Source: Strigops habroptila (Eukaryota; Chordata; Aves; Psittaciformes; Psittacidae). From it: 64,000 nucleotides of DNA. The position numbers and the translations under genes were made by a program. Location: contig NC_044301.2 in the NCBI RefSeq assembly GCF_004027225.2, forward strand, positions 17,381,255 to 17,445,254, given 5' to 3'. Position 1 is the stretch's first letter. Every line of letters begins with the position of its first letter. The notes beneath the pieces were generated by a model, which saw only the letters and a program-made list of their open reading frames with translations, had not been told where the DNA came from and did no database searches. Shown piece by piece: positions 1-10,320 of this stretch.

Positions 1-930
1 AATCTTTTCGCATATTCTACAGCTCAGACGAGGTCCGGGGTTGGGAAGTCACCTCTTCTTCCTCTTCCTCTGATCCACGTAGTAGTAACTCTTGTTCAGA
101 TGCTGTTCCGTGTTGTAATGGCATTGGGTCTTCATCTTTCTTCACTACACGAGTTGCTTTTTGTGCCTTTCATTTGCTTTTGCTTACAGGGGCAACAGAC
201 ATTGTCACAAATTGGCCATTTGGTTTAGTTGCAGTGTCTATGACTGTGGTTGGAGTGTCTGCAGTGTCTGCCACTAGGGTTGGAGTGGGTGCAGTGTCTG
301 TTGCCAGGATTGGTGCAGCTGCTATGCTTGGGGGTTGAGTAACACCAACAGCTGCATTGTCTGTTGCTGTTGGGGTTTGAGTAGCTGCTGTGCTTGTCAC
401 TGGGGTTGGTGTAGGTGCTGTACTTGGAGTTGGAGTATCTGCGTTGTCTATTGTGGTCAGGGTTTGAGTAGCTGCTGTGCTTGTCACTGGGGTTGGGGTA
501 GCTGCTGTGCTTGGAGTTGGAGTAGCTGCGTTGTCTGTTGCTTTGCCATCAGATCCAGAGACATTTTTTTCCCTTTGAAGGTTAATGTTGAACAGGACTC
601 TGTAGGCATAGGCCAAGCCTCAGCACGTTGCCATGATTTGTCCCTCTCTGGTATAACCAGGATGACAGCACACCTCGTTTAAGTGTTTTACTAGTTTTTC
701 TGGATGTTGCACTTGTTCAGGGGTGAAGTTCCAAAGCACTGGAGGAGCCCACTGGCCTAGATACTTGCCCATACTATCCCACACACCCTGCCACTCATGA
801 CTGTCCAGCCTCAGGGAAAATCTCCTGGTGGTCCTCCTATATCGTCGTCTAACCCTAGACCAGATTTGAACCCGATACTGCTTAACTTTTGAGATCAGAT
901 GAAATAGGGTGTTCCCAGGGTGGGATGGCC
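1..930 (-). mobile_element. ERVL-type provirus A, gag region, running off the left edge
   Basis: Minus-strand retroviral gag-like sequence homologous to the other ERVL copies here (5750-7842 and 24057-25761). One open stretch at 170-616 is rich in Thr, Pro and Ala in imperfect repeats (TPTPSTAATP-like units); an upstream stretch at about 620-830 holds the conserved block with WAPPVLWNFTPEQ. The copy is broken into separate frames. Between the LTR and gag the usual LTR 3' end, primer binding site and leader are missing, so the LTR passes straight into the 5S-like segment. Class III (ERVL) assignment comes from the pol genes of sister copies in this window; no pol is visible in this part. Confidence 0.8.
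868..930 (-). other. 5S rRNA-derived segment in ERVL copy A
   Basis: On the minus strand this reads GGCCATCCCACCCTGG, then ATCTGATCT and GTTAAGCAG, the same order and spacing as vertebrate 5S rRNA from about nucleotide 7 to 66. It is decayed, but it matches the better preserved copy at 6325-6385 and the copy at 25697-25761, all at the same place upstream of gag. Confidence 0.75.
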
Positions 931-1416
931 GGAGGGATGGGGAGGAGAATCGGAAGAATGTAACTCCCACGGGTTGAGATAAGAGCAGTCCAGTAACTAA
1001 GGAATAATACAAAACTACTACTGCTACCACCAATAACAATAATGATAAGGGAAATAACAAGGGGAGAGGATACAATTGCTCACCACCTGCTGACTGATAC
1101 CCAGCCCGAACCAAGCAGTGATTTGGGCCTTCCGGGTAACTCCCCCTGGTTTATATACTGGGCATGACGTGCTGTGGTATGGAATACCCCTTTGGCTACT
1201 TTGGGTCAGGTGTCCTGTCTCTGCTTCCTCCCGGCTTCCCCTCCTCCCTGGCAGAGCATGAGACTCAGAAAGTCCTTGATTGGAATAAACATTACTTAGC
1301 AACAACTAAAAACATCAGTGTTATCAGCGTTGTTCCCAGGCTGAAAGTTAAAAAACTCAGCACTGCACCAGCTACTAAGAAGGAGAAAAATGACTGCTAT
1401 AGCTGAATCCAGGACA
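931..1416 (-). mobile_element. ERVL LTR of provirus A (3' end truncated)
   Basis: Minus-strand copy of the dominant LTR of this window. The LTR starts TGTCCTGG(G)TTCAGCTG, has a TATA box (TATATAAACTGGGGG) near its middle, and normally ends CTTAAACCACGACA; full length is about 560-625 bp. Here the first base is at 1416 and the end is lost at about 931, where the 5S-like segment begins. The LTR is in the same sense as ITGA1 and starts one base after that gene's ancestral stop codon. Confidence 0.88.
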
Positions 1417-1417
1417 T

Positions 1418-1462
1418 TCATTTATCCATTATCTTCTATAGTGGTCTCTTGAAAAATCCAGC
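1418..1462 (-). pseudogene. ITGA1: ITGA1 last coding exon with premature stop
   Basis: The acceptor CTTCTACAG ends at 1463. The exon then reads A-GFFKRPL followed by TAG (1436-1438). Continuing in frame gives K-I-M-D-K and TGA at 1418-1420, which lines up with the known KKKMEK-stop tail, so TAG replaces the first Lys codon. The GFFKR motif binds talin/kindlin-linked beta subunit partners in the cytoplasm; it is kept, while the basic tail is lost. Base 1417 is the only nucleotide between the ancestral stop and the ERVL LTR. Confidence 0.85.
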
Positions 1463-2173
1463 CTGTAGAAGAGAAAAAAGTGACTAAGCATGAACCCTAT
1501 ATTGGTAGCATACATATGTTGGTTCTTAGTACTATTTTAATAATTTCGGTACAGTAAAAAGTTATTTAATATTTTATCAGTGAAGTACAACATTGTTTTT
1601 CCTCGAACAAAAAAACTAAAGAGACATGCCTTGAAAGCAGACAAGCGGAATACATTTAATGCATAGTGAGCGATTGAAGAATCACTGTTATGCTCACATA
1701 ATGTCATAGGCTAAAACACTTAATAATAGTACTCGGCTGAATAAATAATACTTTATACTTGTCAAATTTTTCAAGAGAGTATGCATTTTTAAATTATAAA
1801 CTGTAACCTTCTAACACAAGTGTAAACTGAATATTTAGCTTGGAGAAGAGAGCTCACTTGCGGCAATACTTACACCACAGGCCTAGCATCTCTAGAACTG
1901 AGAAAACCTAGTTATTGAAGGCCACAGCAAAGCTAATAAAGAACACCCCCCCTTCAATATTACTAAAAGATTTTTTTATTTTTCTTAACATACTGGCAGT
2001 ACAGGTTTCAATTCGTTAGCAGAAAATGTAGTGTTGTTAGTTATTTTGTCATTTCTAAAGGATTTCACTCTACTTAGTCGATAGTGTCTGTGAGGTTCTA
2101 GTTGTGATAAGGACACAGCAGAGAAGTTAAGCATATTTGTTTATTTTCATGAAGACAAGAATGTGCAGCTTAC

Positions 2174-2290
2174 CTTCCACAAAACAAATACAAGCAGTGA
2201 AAGAATCAAGAGTCCAGCAAAGATACTGAGGAGGATAGCCCATAAGGGGATTGTACCTGGTGAGAGTTCTTTGGAAATCTTAATGACGGT
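2174..2290 (-). pseudogene. ITGA1: ITGA1 transmembrane exon (open)
   Basis: 117 bp, 39 codons, phase 0 at both ends. The acceptor is TTGGCAG (next to 2291) and the donor AAG|GTAAGC (2168-2173). It encodes KISKELSPG, then a transmembrane helix beginning IPLWAILLSIFAGLL and ending LWK, the typical integrin alpha membrane exon that precedes GFFKR. No stop or frameshift is seen in this exon. Confidence 0.92.
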
Positions 2291-2429
2291 CTGCCAAGTG
2301 TTCAAAATGTAAACAATAAAAATAAATTGTCCCTCTAAAACATCAACAGAGTAGCACATTTTTTATCAGTATGCACAGGATTTTCCAGCTAACAATCAGT
2401 TCACTAGTAATGAATGATAATGAATGATT

Positions 2430-3055
2430 GTCCTGGGTTCAGTTGTAACAGTTATTTTTCTCCTTCTTAGTAGCTGGCGCTGTGCTGTGTTTTCAACTTT
2501 AGCCTGAGAACAATGCTGATAACACACTGATGTTTTTAGTTGTTGCTAAGTAATGTTTACTCCAATCAAGGACTTTTTCAGTCTCATACTCTGCCAGCGG
2601 AGGGGCACAGGAAGCTGGGAGGAAGCAGAGACAGGACACCTGACCCAAACTAGCCAAAGGGCTATTCCATCCCACAGCACGTCATGCCCAGTATAGAAAC
2701 TGGGGGGAGTTAGTTACCCAGAAGGGACTGATCACTGCTCAGGTCAGGCTGGGTATCAGTCAGCAGGTGGTGAGCAATTGTATTGGGCATCACTTGTGTT
2801 TATTGTTTTCTTTTCCTTTTCCCCTTTCAGTTTTATATTCTCTCCCCTTGTTATTTCCCTTATCATTATTATTGGTGGTAGCAGTAGTAGTTTTGTATGG
2901 TAGCTTAGTTATTGGACTGTTCTTATCTCAACCTGTGAGAGTTACATTCTTTTGATTCTCCTCCCCATCCCTCCAGGAGCAGAGGGGGAAGAAGTGGGGG
3001 GAGTGAGTGAGTGGCTGCATGGTTCTGAGTTACTGGCTGGGCTTAAACCACGACA
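2430..3055 (+). mobile_element. Solo ERVL LTR in an ITGA1 intron
   Basis: Complete 626-bp LTR, TGTCCTGGG to CACGACA, flanked by the 5-bp target duplication ATGAT (2425-2429 and 3056-3060). It is antisense to ITGA1. The intact duplication shows one insertion followed by LTR-LTR recombination. Confidence 0.93.
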
Positions 3056-3115
3056 ATGATTCAGCAGCAGAATAAATCCTATGAAGAGTAAATCCATGAA
3101 TTATCATGTTCTTAC

Positions 3116-3207
3116 CTCTAGTTTTGGATGGTAATTTCTTAAATCAGTGATGAGTTTTCACTCCTAAGTAATGCTTTCACAACAAGGGTTAAGCTGTGAA
3201 TATTTGC
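3116..3207 (-). pseudogene. ITGA1: ITGA1 membrane-proximal exon with one-base frameshift
   Basis: The acceptor CTCTTCTTCCAG (3208-3219) is strong and the donor is GAG|GTAAGAAC (3108-3115). The exon is 92 bp. Its first part reads ANIHSLTLVV...LLRSENSSLI, aligning with SLNLTIRGELRSENASLV of ITGA1. A stop follows immediately, and the homologous reading (LRNYHPKLE, then TVIK of the next exon) resumes one frame over. This fits loss of one T from a T run, since an intact exon would be 93 bp. Confidence 0.88.
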
Positions 3208-4028
3208 CTGGAAGAAGAGAGAAATGCCTATGGTTTATAATTAGGTATTTTGAAGCAGAAACCTTTGTAGAAATGAGAAGGGTGAAAGCAAAACAATGCT
3301 GAAGTTTTGGGAGAGATGCTAAAAAATGTGAGTCAGTGAAGCTGCTCACATGTGTCACCTTCAGCACACACATCACTGTTTGCAAGACAGTAGTACAGCT
3401 TTGAAAGAGTAGAAAGCAGAGATTTTAAAGAAATACCAATCAATCCTGGAATACTACCTTGGCCGCAGGGACAGATTGGGGCTTTCTAAAATTCTGCTGG
3501 CATCTTCCCTCCTGTCCTGTTATTTTTCAAAGAAAAACAAAGACAAAAACCAGGAACTCAGTATCGAAAATTCATCAACTGAGGAAAATAGACAGCAGCC
3601 TGGTGTTTGTTGTAACCATCAACCAATACTGAGTTATGCTCTGAGGTGTACTCTCTTTCCTCTGCTCTTTTTGATCAAAAAAACCTTTCTAGACCTGAGA
3701 AATCTTTCCAGATTAAAACTTATTTTAAAATTATATACTTCTATGTACCCCCTCCTTACATCTGCTGAATTAGAGCTTGTGGATGCATAAGTAACTAGTA
3801 AAAAAAAGGACCATCAATACAGAATAAGGGGTGGTCTTTGTTAATGTGTTTTCAATTCCTGCTAAGTTCTAAGTACCTACTTTAAGGATAGCAAGAGAAA
3901 TTATTTCAAATATTAGAGGACTATAGAAAATTAAGAAAATTAAAGATGTAATTTCAATACACATTGCAAACTGTGACTTAAGTTTCTCAAACCCAAGAGT
4001 ATCCCAAATGCAAATGGAATTTACTTAC

Positions 4029-4133
4029 TTTTATGATGGTAGGTTTCCATATTCTTAATGAAACATACACTTGAGAGACATCAGATAGGACCAGAGCACA
4101 ATTAATAGATGTACAGCTGTATGTATCACAGTC
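4029..4133 (-). pseudogene. ITGA1: ITGA1 cysteine-containing ectodomain exon (open)
   Basis: 105 bp, 35 codons, phase 0. The acceptor is TTTAAATAG and the donor AAA|GTAAGTAA. It starts DCDTYSC and ends SQVYVSLRIWKPTIIK, matching DCNTCKFATITC...SQVNVSLILWKPTFIK of ITGA1. There is no stop or frameshift, so this exon alone looks under past constraint. Confidence 0.92.
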
Positions 4134-4723
4134 CTATTTAAAAGTTACCAGCATGAGTTAATAGTAAGAGATCTTTTCACATTACTAAAATAAAAACATG
4201 TAAACTGGTATGTATGCATATCATAGATTTGCTGTGATATCAACACTAAATTGACATTAATTACTGGGTCTTTTTACATAAAAATGACAGTGCTGCATTT
4301 AAAATTAGTTGAGATATTCATGTCGTGGTAAAATAGTCCCAGTTTTTGCAGGCTTGCTTAGCCTTGAGGAAGCTCTGTTACTCTAGGTACACAGCAAAAG
4401 GCATCAGCAGAGCTCCTAGAGGAAGCACAGCCTGTAACAGCAAGAAGTGTTTTTCTGCCAACACAGCTATGGCTTCTCTGCAGTGTTTCTTAACCCTTCT
4501 AAATTGTGGAACACTTGAATCTTTCAAGTGGGGCAGGGTGTGTGTGTGAAAATTTATGTATCTTTACTTCCCAGTATCATTTTCTAGCTGGGAAGGCAGC
4601 AGAAGTATTTTCAACACTTTGGAAACATTTGCTTAGCCTGGACCTTTATCATCTCCGTGAAGGAATTATGATGAACATGGCAAAATACTCTTCTCGTGGC
4701 TCAGTTTCATTCACACCAGAAAC

Positions 4724-4880
4724 TCAACTTGTACCTCTATGCTGAGGAGGTAGTATGATGGTTTCCCCCGACATGCAAACATAACTGTCAGCAAAATTAT
4801 ACTTTGCAACTCTTCCATACAAAATGTGAGAGGCTAATCTTTTCCAAGTCAATTATATTTCTACCAAATCCATGGAAAAT
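4724..4880 (-). pseudogene. ITGA1: ITGA1 ectodomain exon, degraded
   Basis: Acceptor CTTCTCATTGCAG at 4881-4893. The second half reads SCK, then after a frame jump YNFADSYVCMSGE and HRGT, which follows NCRPHIFEDPFSINSGK...KRGTIL of ITGA1. The first half has in-frame stops in every reading tried, and the donor position carries GTTTCT instead of a good consensus. This is the most decayed exon of the five; the left and right limits are estimates. Confidence 0.65.
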
Positions 4881-5123
4881 CTGCAATGAGAAGCTTAAAA
4901 ATATTATTTATTAGTTACACTGGGAATATAGAAGGTGAAGATTTACTCAGCTGTCAAATGTGCTATTGTTATTTATACATTTACAAAATTAAAAAAACCC
5001 ACAACAACAAACAAACTAACAACAAATTCAGTTTTGTAGCCAAATTAAAAAAAAAAATAAAATATAGCTAGTCAACATAAAGATGCCTTTTCAGGTTGTT
5101 AAAGTGAGTTTCCATAGGTGTCC
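4881..5123. other. Intronic or intergenic DNA, A-rich
   Basis: Between the last recognisable ITGA1 exon and provirus B. An A-rich low-complexity tract lies at about 4988-5063. No further exon was seen. Confidence 0.6.
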
Positions 5124-5741
5124 TGTCCTGGGTTCAGCTGTAAGTTATTTTTTTCCTTCTTAGTAGCTGGTGCAGTGCTGTGTTTTCAACTTTAGTCTGA
5201 GAATAGTGCTGATAACACACCAATGTTTTAGTTGTTGCTAAGTAATGCTTACTCCGATCAAGGACTTTTTCAGTCTTGTGCTCTGCCAGGGAGGAGGGGC
5301 ACAGGAAGCTGGGAGGGAGCAGAGACAGGACACCTGACCCAAACTAGCCAAAGGGCTATTCCATACTACAGTATGTCATGCCCAGTATAGAAACTGGGGG
5401 GAGTTACCCAGAAGGCCCAGATCGCTGCTTGGGTTGGGCTGGGTATCAGTTGGCAGCTGGTGAGCAATTGTATTGGGCATCACTTGTGTTTATTGTTTTC
5501 TTTTCCTTTCCCCTTTCAGTTTTATATTTTCTCCCCTTGTTATTTCCCTTATCATTATTATTATTGGTGGTAGCAGTAGTGGTTTTGTATGGTAGCTTAG
5601 TTATTGGACTGTTCTTATCTCAACCCGTGGGAGTTACATTCTTTCAATTCTCTTCCCCATCCCTCCAGGAGCAGGGGGGAAGAAGGGGAGGGAGTGAGCA
5701 GCTCATGGTTCTGAGTTACCGTCTGGTCTTAAACCATGACA
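5124..5741 (+). mobile_element. 5' LTR of ERVL provirus B
   Basis: Complete plus-strand LTR, TGTCCTGGG to ACCATGACA, 618 bp, followed directly by a primer binding site and gag in the same orientation. Confidence 0.92.
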
Positions 5742-5749
5742 GTTTTTTG

Positions 5750-5767
5750 TGGTGCCCAATGTGGGGC
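5750..5767 (+). other. Primer binding site of ERVL provirus B
   Basis: TGGTGCCCAATGTGGGGC lies 8 bp after the LTR. It is complementary, with two C-to-T type changes, to the 3' end of tRNA-Lys(CUU) (Lys1,2 type), the replication primer. The tRNA assignment is from memory of the tRNA 3' end. Confidence 0.7.
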
Positions 5768-6324
5768 ATGAAGGGTTGAGATAATGACAGATCTGGCTAG
5801 AGTGTGTGTAAACGTATTTGTGATAAGCATTCATTGTTTCGGATTAATATTCAGTTGTCGCAATGTCGATTTATTTGCTCTCGGAGTTGTTGTGCTTGGT
5901 CTCAGAGTATCAGCATGTCGTACCTTACTTGCAGCCAGCATTTGCTGTTTTAGTGTTTATCGGCTTTGGGGCCTAGGCTAAAGTTCCGGTTTCAATGTAC
6001 TTTATGGTAGTGACTAGTAATACAATAAAATCATTGATCATGAAACTGGGCTGGTATACATTCTCAGTATGGACATCACCTCTATACTTTGGGAGGCATG
6101 TAATGGGAATTTTTAACAATTACACGTCTTTTTTTCCTTCCCTCGGAGGGTCAAACTATGAAGGGTATATTCCCTCACACCCTCCGCTCCCCCACCAGGC
6201 TATTTCGAGTAGGTTCTGGGAATGCTAAAGATCTCGAATATCCTTTCAATGCCCTTGAAAGCAACCTGCTCCTTTTGCTGGGAACCAGCATCTTGCTGAA
6301 TATGCAGTTTTTATTTTGCCCAGA
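5768..6324 (+). mobile_element. ERVL B leader
   Basis: Untranslated leader shared with copies C (26206-26574, minus) and G (36850-37086, minus). It contains the common block TTGCAGCCAGCATTTGCTG. Short open stretches here have no recognisable product. Confidence 0.7.
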
Positions 6325-6385
6325 GCCATACCACCCTGAGAACACCCAATCTTGTCTGATCCCGGAAGCTAAGCAGGGTCGGGCT
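6325..6385 (+). other. 5S rRNA-derived segment in ERVL copy B
   Basis: 61 bp align without gaps to vertebrate 5S rRNA from about nucleotide 8 to 68. I count about 52 identities, including GCCATACCACCCTGA, GTCTGATC and CGGAAGCTAAGCAGGGTCGG. The A-box-like part of the 5S internal promoter (AGCTAAGCAGGGTCGGGC) is perfect. The later internal element and C box are not present, so it is a partial gene. It sits just before gag. Confidence 0.85.
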
Positions 6386-7842
6386 CAGGTCTTGTCTAGG
6401 GTTAGACGATGATCTAAGAGGACCACCAAGAGTTTTTCCCTGAGGCTGGACAGTCATGAGTGGCAGGGTGTGTGGGATTGTACGGGCCAGCTCCTAGGCC
6501 AATGGGCCCCTCCAGTGCATTGGAACTTCACCCCTGAACAATTGCAAAATCCAGAAAAAATAGCAGGACACTTAGACAAGGTGTACTGTTGTCCTGGCAA
6601 TACCAGAGAGGGAGAACTCACCACAATGTGCTGGGGCTTGGCCTATGCCTACAGAGCCCTGTTCTGTAAGGAGCAGGACAAAGATGTCTCCGGATCTGAT
6701 GACAAAGCAACGGACAACACAGTTACTCAAACACCAAGCACAGCAGCTACCCCACTCCCAGTGACAAGCACAGCAGCTAGGATCACTTACTAGGGAAGGT
6801 GGAATTGACAAACGATTGTGAAAGAGAAACGAGACCTCAGCCTCTGGAGGCAGCTCTTGGCAGCTGTGAAGGAAAGGTTTCCCTATAAGGATGATGTCAT
6901 ATGTCACCCAGGCAAGTGGACCACGATAGAGAAAGGCATCCAGTATTTGAGGGAATTAGCCATTCTAGAGATGATCTATTGTAGGCTTGATGCCGGGAAT
7001 GCATCCGTAGACCCAGAGGAAGTCAAATGCACATGCCCACTCATTGGCATCAATGACCTGGAGTGAGGCAGCAGCACCAACAGTGGATGAAGTTAGTCAT
7101 CAGCTCCAGGAGTTTGAAGAAAATCTCACCCCTAAAATCATTTCAGCCATGGAAAACTGTCCCAGGAGGTAAAAGATTTGAAAGATGATCTATCCAGCTC
7201 CACTTGCGTACCGACCAGCGACTCAGCTATTAACAGAAGGTGCCATATAGCCCAAGAAGGAAGATATGGGAGGCACACAACGGTGTAGATAACAGTGCAC
7301 AGTGTACCCTGATGCCATCAAGCTATCAAGAGGTGGAACCCATTTGTATTTCTGGAGTGACAAGAGGATCCCAAGAGTTGAGTGTACCGGAGACTGAAAT
7401 CAGCCTGACTGGGAAGACGTGGCAAAAGCACCCCATTGTGACTGGTCCAGGGGCTCCATGCATCCTTGGCATAGACTATCTCGGGAGAGGGTACTTCAAA
7501 GACCCAAAAGGGTACCAAATGGCCTTTCATATAGCTGCCTTGGAGACAAAGGAAATGAAGCAGCTGTCCACCTTGCCTGGTCTCTCAGAGGATCCTTCTG
7601 TTGTGGGGTTCCTGAAGGTCGAAGAACAACAAGTGCCGATTGCCACCACAACAGAGCACTGGTGGCAATATAGTACCAAGCGAGACTCCCTGATTCCCTT
7701 CCATAAGCTGATCTGTAGACTGGAGAGCCAAGGAGTGATCAGCAGGACCCGCTCACCCTTTAATAGCCCCATAAGGCCAGTGCGAAAGTCTAACGGAGAG
7801 TGGAGGCTAGCAGTATGCTATTGTGGCCTGAATGAATCATAG
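6386..7842 (+). pseudogene. ERVL B gag-protease, broken
   Basis: Gag fragments at about 6416-7066 include a WAPPVHWNFTPEQ block followed by a short Thr/Pro/Ala repeat. The protease fragment at 7240-7842 includes CTLMPS and the block around GPGAPCILGIDYLGRG. The protease active-site triplet reads DNS instead of the retroviral DTG/DSG. The region ends in the first residues of RT at the CR1 junction (7838). Frameshifts and stops separate the parts. Confidence 0.78.
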
Positions 7843-10320
7843 AATCAAAGACTCATAGAATCATAGAATAGTAAGGGTTGGAAAGGACCTTAAGATCATC
7901 TAGTTCCAACCCCCCTCCCATGGGCAGGGACACCTTGCACTAAACCATGTCGCCCAAGGCTCTGTCCAACCCGGCCTTGAACACTGCCAGGGATGGAGCA
8001 TTCACAACTTCCCTGGGCAACCTGTTACAGTGCCTCACCACCCTCACCGTAAAGAACTTCTTCCTTATATCTGATCTAAACTTCCCCTGTTTAAGTTCAA
8101 AGTCGTTACCCCTTGTCCTACCACTACAGTCCCTAAGGAAGAGTCCCTCCCCAGCATCCTTATAGGCCCCCTTCAGATATTGGAAGGCTGCTATGAGGTC
8201 TCCATGCAGCCTTCTCTTCTCCAGGCTGAACAGCCCCAACTTTCTCAGCCTGTCTTCATACGGGAGGTGCTCTAGACCTCTTATCATCCTCTTGGCCCTC
8301 CTCTGGACTTGCTCCAACAGCTCCATGTCCTTCTTATGTTGAGGACTGTACACAATACTCCAAGTGAGGTCTCACAAGAGCAGAGTAGAGGGGCAGGATC
8401 ACCTCCTTTGACCTGCTGGTCATGCTTCTTTTGATGCAGCCCAGGATATGGTTGGCTTCCTGGGCTGCAAGCTCACACTGCTGGCTCATGTTAAGCTTCT
8501 CATCAACCAACACCCCCAAGTCCTTCTCTGCAGGGCTGCTCTGAATCTCTTGTCTGCCTAACCTGTAGCAGTGCCTGGGACTGCCCCGACCCAGGTGTAG
8601 GACCTTGCACTTGGCTTGGTTGAACTTCATGAGGTTGGCATTTTCCCACCTCACAAGCGTGTCAAGGTCCCTCTGGATGGCATCCCTTCCCTCCAGTGTG
8701 TCAACCGAACCACACAGCTTGGTGTCGTTGGCAAACTTGCTGAGAGCGCACTCAATCCCACTGTCTATGTCGCCGACAAAGATGTTGAACAAGATCGGTC
8801 CCAACACCGATCCCTGAGGGACACCACTCGTTACTGGTCTCCAACTGGATATTGAGCCATTGACCATAACTCTTTGCATGCGGCCATCGAGCCAATTCTT
8901 TATCCACTGAGTGGTCCATCTATCAAATTGATGTCTCTCCAATTTAGAGACAAGGATGTTGTGTGGGACAGTGTCGAACGCTTTGCACAAATCCAGGTAG
9001 ATGACGTCAACTGCTCTGCCCCTGTCCATCAGTTCCATAGTCCCATCATAGAAGGCTACCAAATTGTTCAGGCAGGATTTGCCCTTAGTGAAGCCATGTT
9101 GGCTGTCACCAACCACCTCGTTGTTTTTCATGTGCCTTAGCATGCTTTCCAGGAGAAACTGTTCCAAGATTTTGCCAGGCACAGAGGTGAGGCTGACTGG
9201 TCTGTAGTTTCCTGGGTCTTCCACCTTCCCCTTCTTGAAAATGGGGGTTATATTTCCCTTTTTCCAGTCATCAGGAACTTCACCTGACTGTCATGATTTT
9301 TCAAATATGATGGACAGTGGCTTAGCAACTTCATTCACCAGATCCTTCAGGACCCACGGTGGATTTCATCAGGTCCCATGGACTTGTGCATGTTCAGGTT
9401 CTTAAGATGGTCTCGAACCTGATCCTCTCCTACAGTGGGCCTAAGGTCTTCATTCTCAAAGTCCCTGCATTTGCCTTCCAAGTCTTGGGAGGTGTGGTCA
9501 GAGCATTTGCTAGTGAAGACTGAGGCAAAGAAGTCATTAACAACGTCATCCTTCTCCCAATCCATGGTAGCCAGTACTCCCAATCGCTTCCTGAGAGGGC
9601 CCATGTTGTCCCTAGTCTGTCTTTTCTTTGCTACATAGTTACAGAAGCCTTTCCTGTTATCTTTCACATCCCTTGCCAAACTTAATTCTAACTGGGCCTT
9701 AGCTTTCCTTACCTGGTACTTAGCATCCTGGACAACGTCCCTGTATTCTTCCCAGGCTTCCTGTCTTCTCTTCCACCTTCTATAAGGTTCTTTTTTCCCT
9801 CTAAGTTTCCTCAGCAGCCCCTTCTCCATCTATGGAGGTCTCCTGGCCCTCCTGCCACACTTCCTTCTAGTCGGGATGCAACACTCCTGAGCTTGGAGCA
9901 GGTGATCCTTGAATATCAACCAGCAGTCTTGGGCCCCCCTGCCCTCTAGGGCTTTCTCCCATGGGACCTTACTAAGGAGGTTCCTGAAGAGGCCAAAGTC
10001 TGTTCTCTTGAAGTCCAGGGCAGTGAGCTTGCTGCATGCTCTTCTCACTGTCCTGAGGATCTCAAACTTGACCATCTCATGATCGCTACAGCCAAGGCTG
10101 CCCTGGAGTGTCACATTTCCAACCAGTCCCTCCCTGTTGGTGAGCATGAGGTCAAACATAGCACCTCTCCTTGTTGGGTCCTCTATTACTTGCAAGAGGA
10201 AGTTGTCTTTCACACAATCGAGGAACCTCCTGGATTGCTTGTGCGGGGCCATACTGTCCCTCCAACAGATATCAGGATGGTTGAAGTACATATAGATGGG
10301 CCCGTGATCGAGGGGTGGAC
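7838..10320 (-). mobile_element. CR1 LINE replacing ERVL B reverse transcriptase
   Basis: Minus-strand CR1 retrotransposon of about 2.48 kb, 5' truncated, ending in repeats of ATTCTATGA (7840-7870). It has degraded endonuclease (9830-10327) and reverse transcriptase (8334-9224) reading frames and the usual 3' region (7940-8353). The RT catalytic box reads FAND in place of FADD. It abuts ERVL protease/RT sequence on the left and integrase on the right. Compared with copy C, about 1.9 kb of ERVL pol is missing. Confidence 0.92.

Larger units (their letters stand above)
1418..4880 (-). pseudogene. ITGA1: Integrin alpha (ITGA1-like) 3' end, decayed
   Basis: Five consecutive exon-like blocks on the minus strand match, in order and exon phase, the end of an integrin alpha chain: membrane-proximal ectodomain, transmembrane helix, GFFKR tail. 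The tail reads GFFKRPL and then, past a premature TAG, still aligns with the KKKMEK ending known from ITGA1 (K-I-M-D-K). Integrin alpha-1 pairs with beta-1 as a plasma-membrane collagen receptor. Exon 4029-4133 and exon 2174-2290 are open with good splice sites, but 3116-3207 has a one-base frameshift, 4724-4880 has a frameshift and stops, and the tail has the early stop. The gene therefore cannot make a normal chain unless these are sequencing errors. Upstream exons were not found in the window. Integrin identity is secure; alpha-1 rather than another alpha rests on my recall of the human C-terminus. Confidence 0.85.

Noticed and set aside
335-682. Cys/Trp-rich open frame on the plus strand (also 25245-25511)
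   Set aside because: It is the antisense shadow of the Thr/Pro/Ala repeat of ERVL gag.
2147-2359. 70-codon open frame as a stand-alone small membrane protein
   Set aside because: It is an integrin transmembrane exon plus flanking intron; the splice sites at 2173 and 2291 define the real coding part.
6325-6385. A functional 5S rRNA gene
   Set aside because: Only about half of the 120-nt gene is present, the C box and T-run terminator are missing, and it is embedded in a retroelement.
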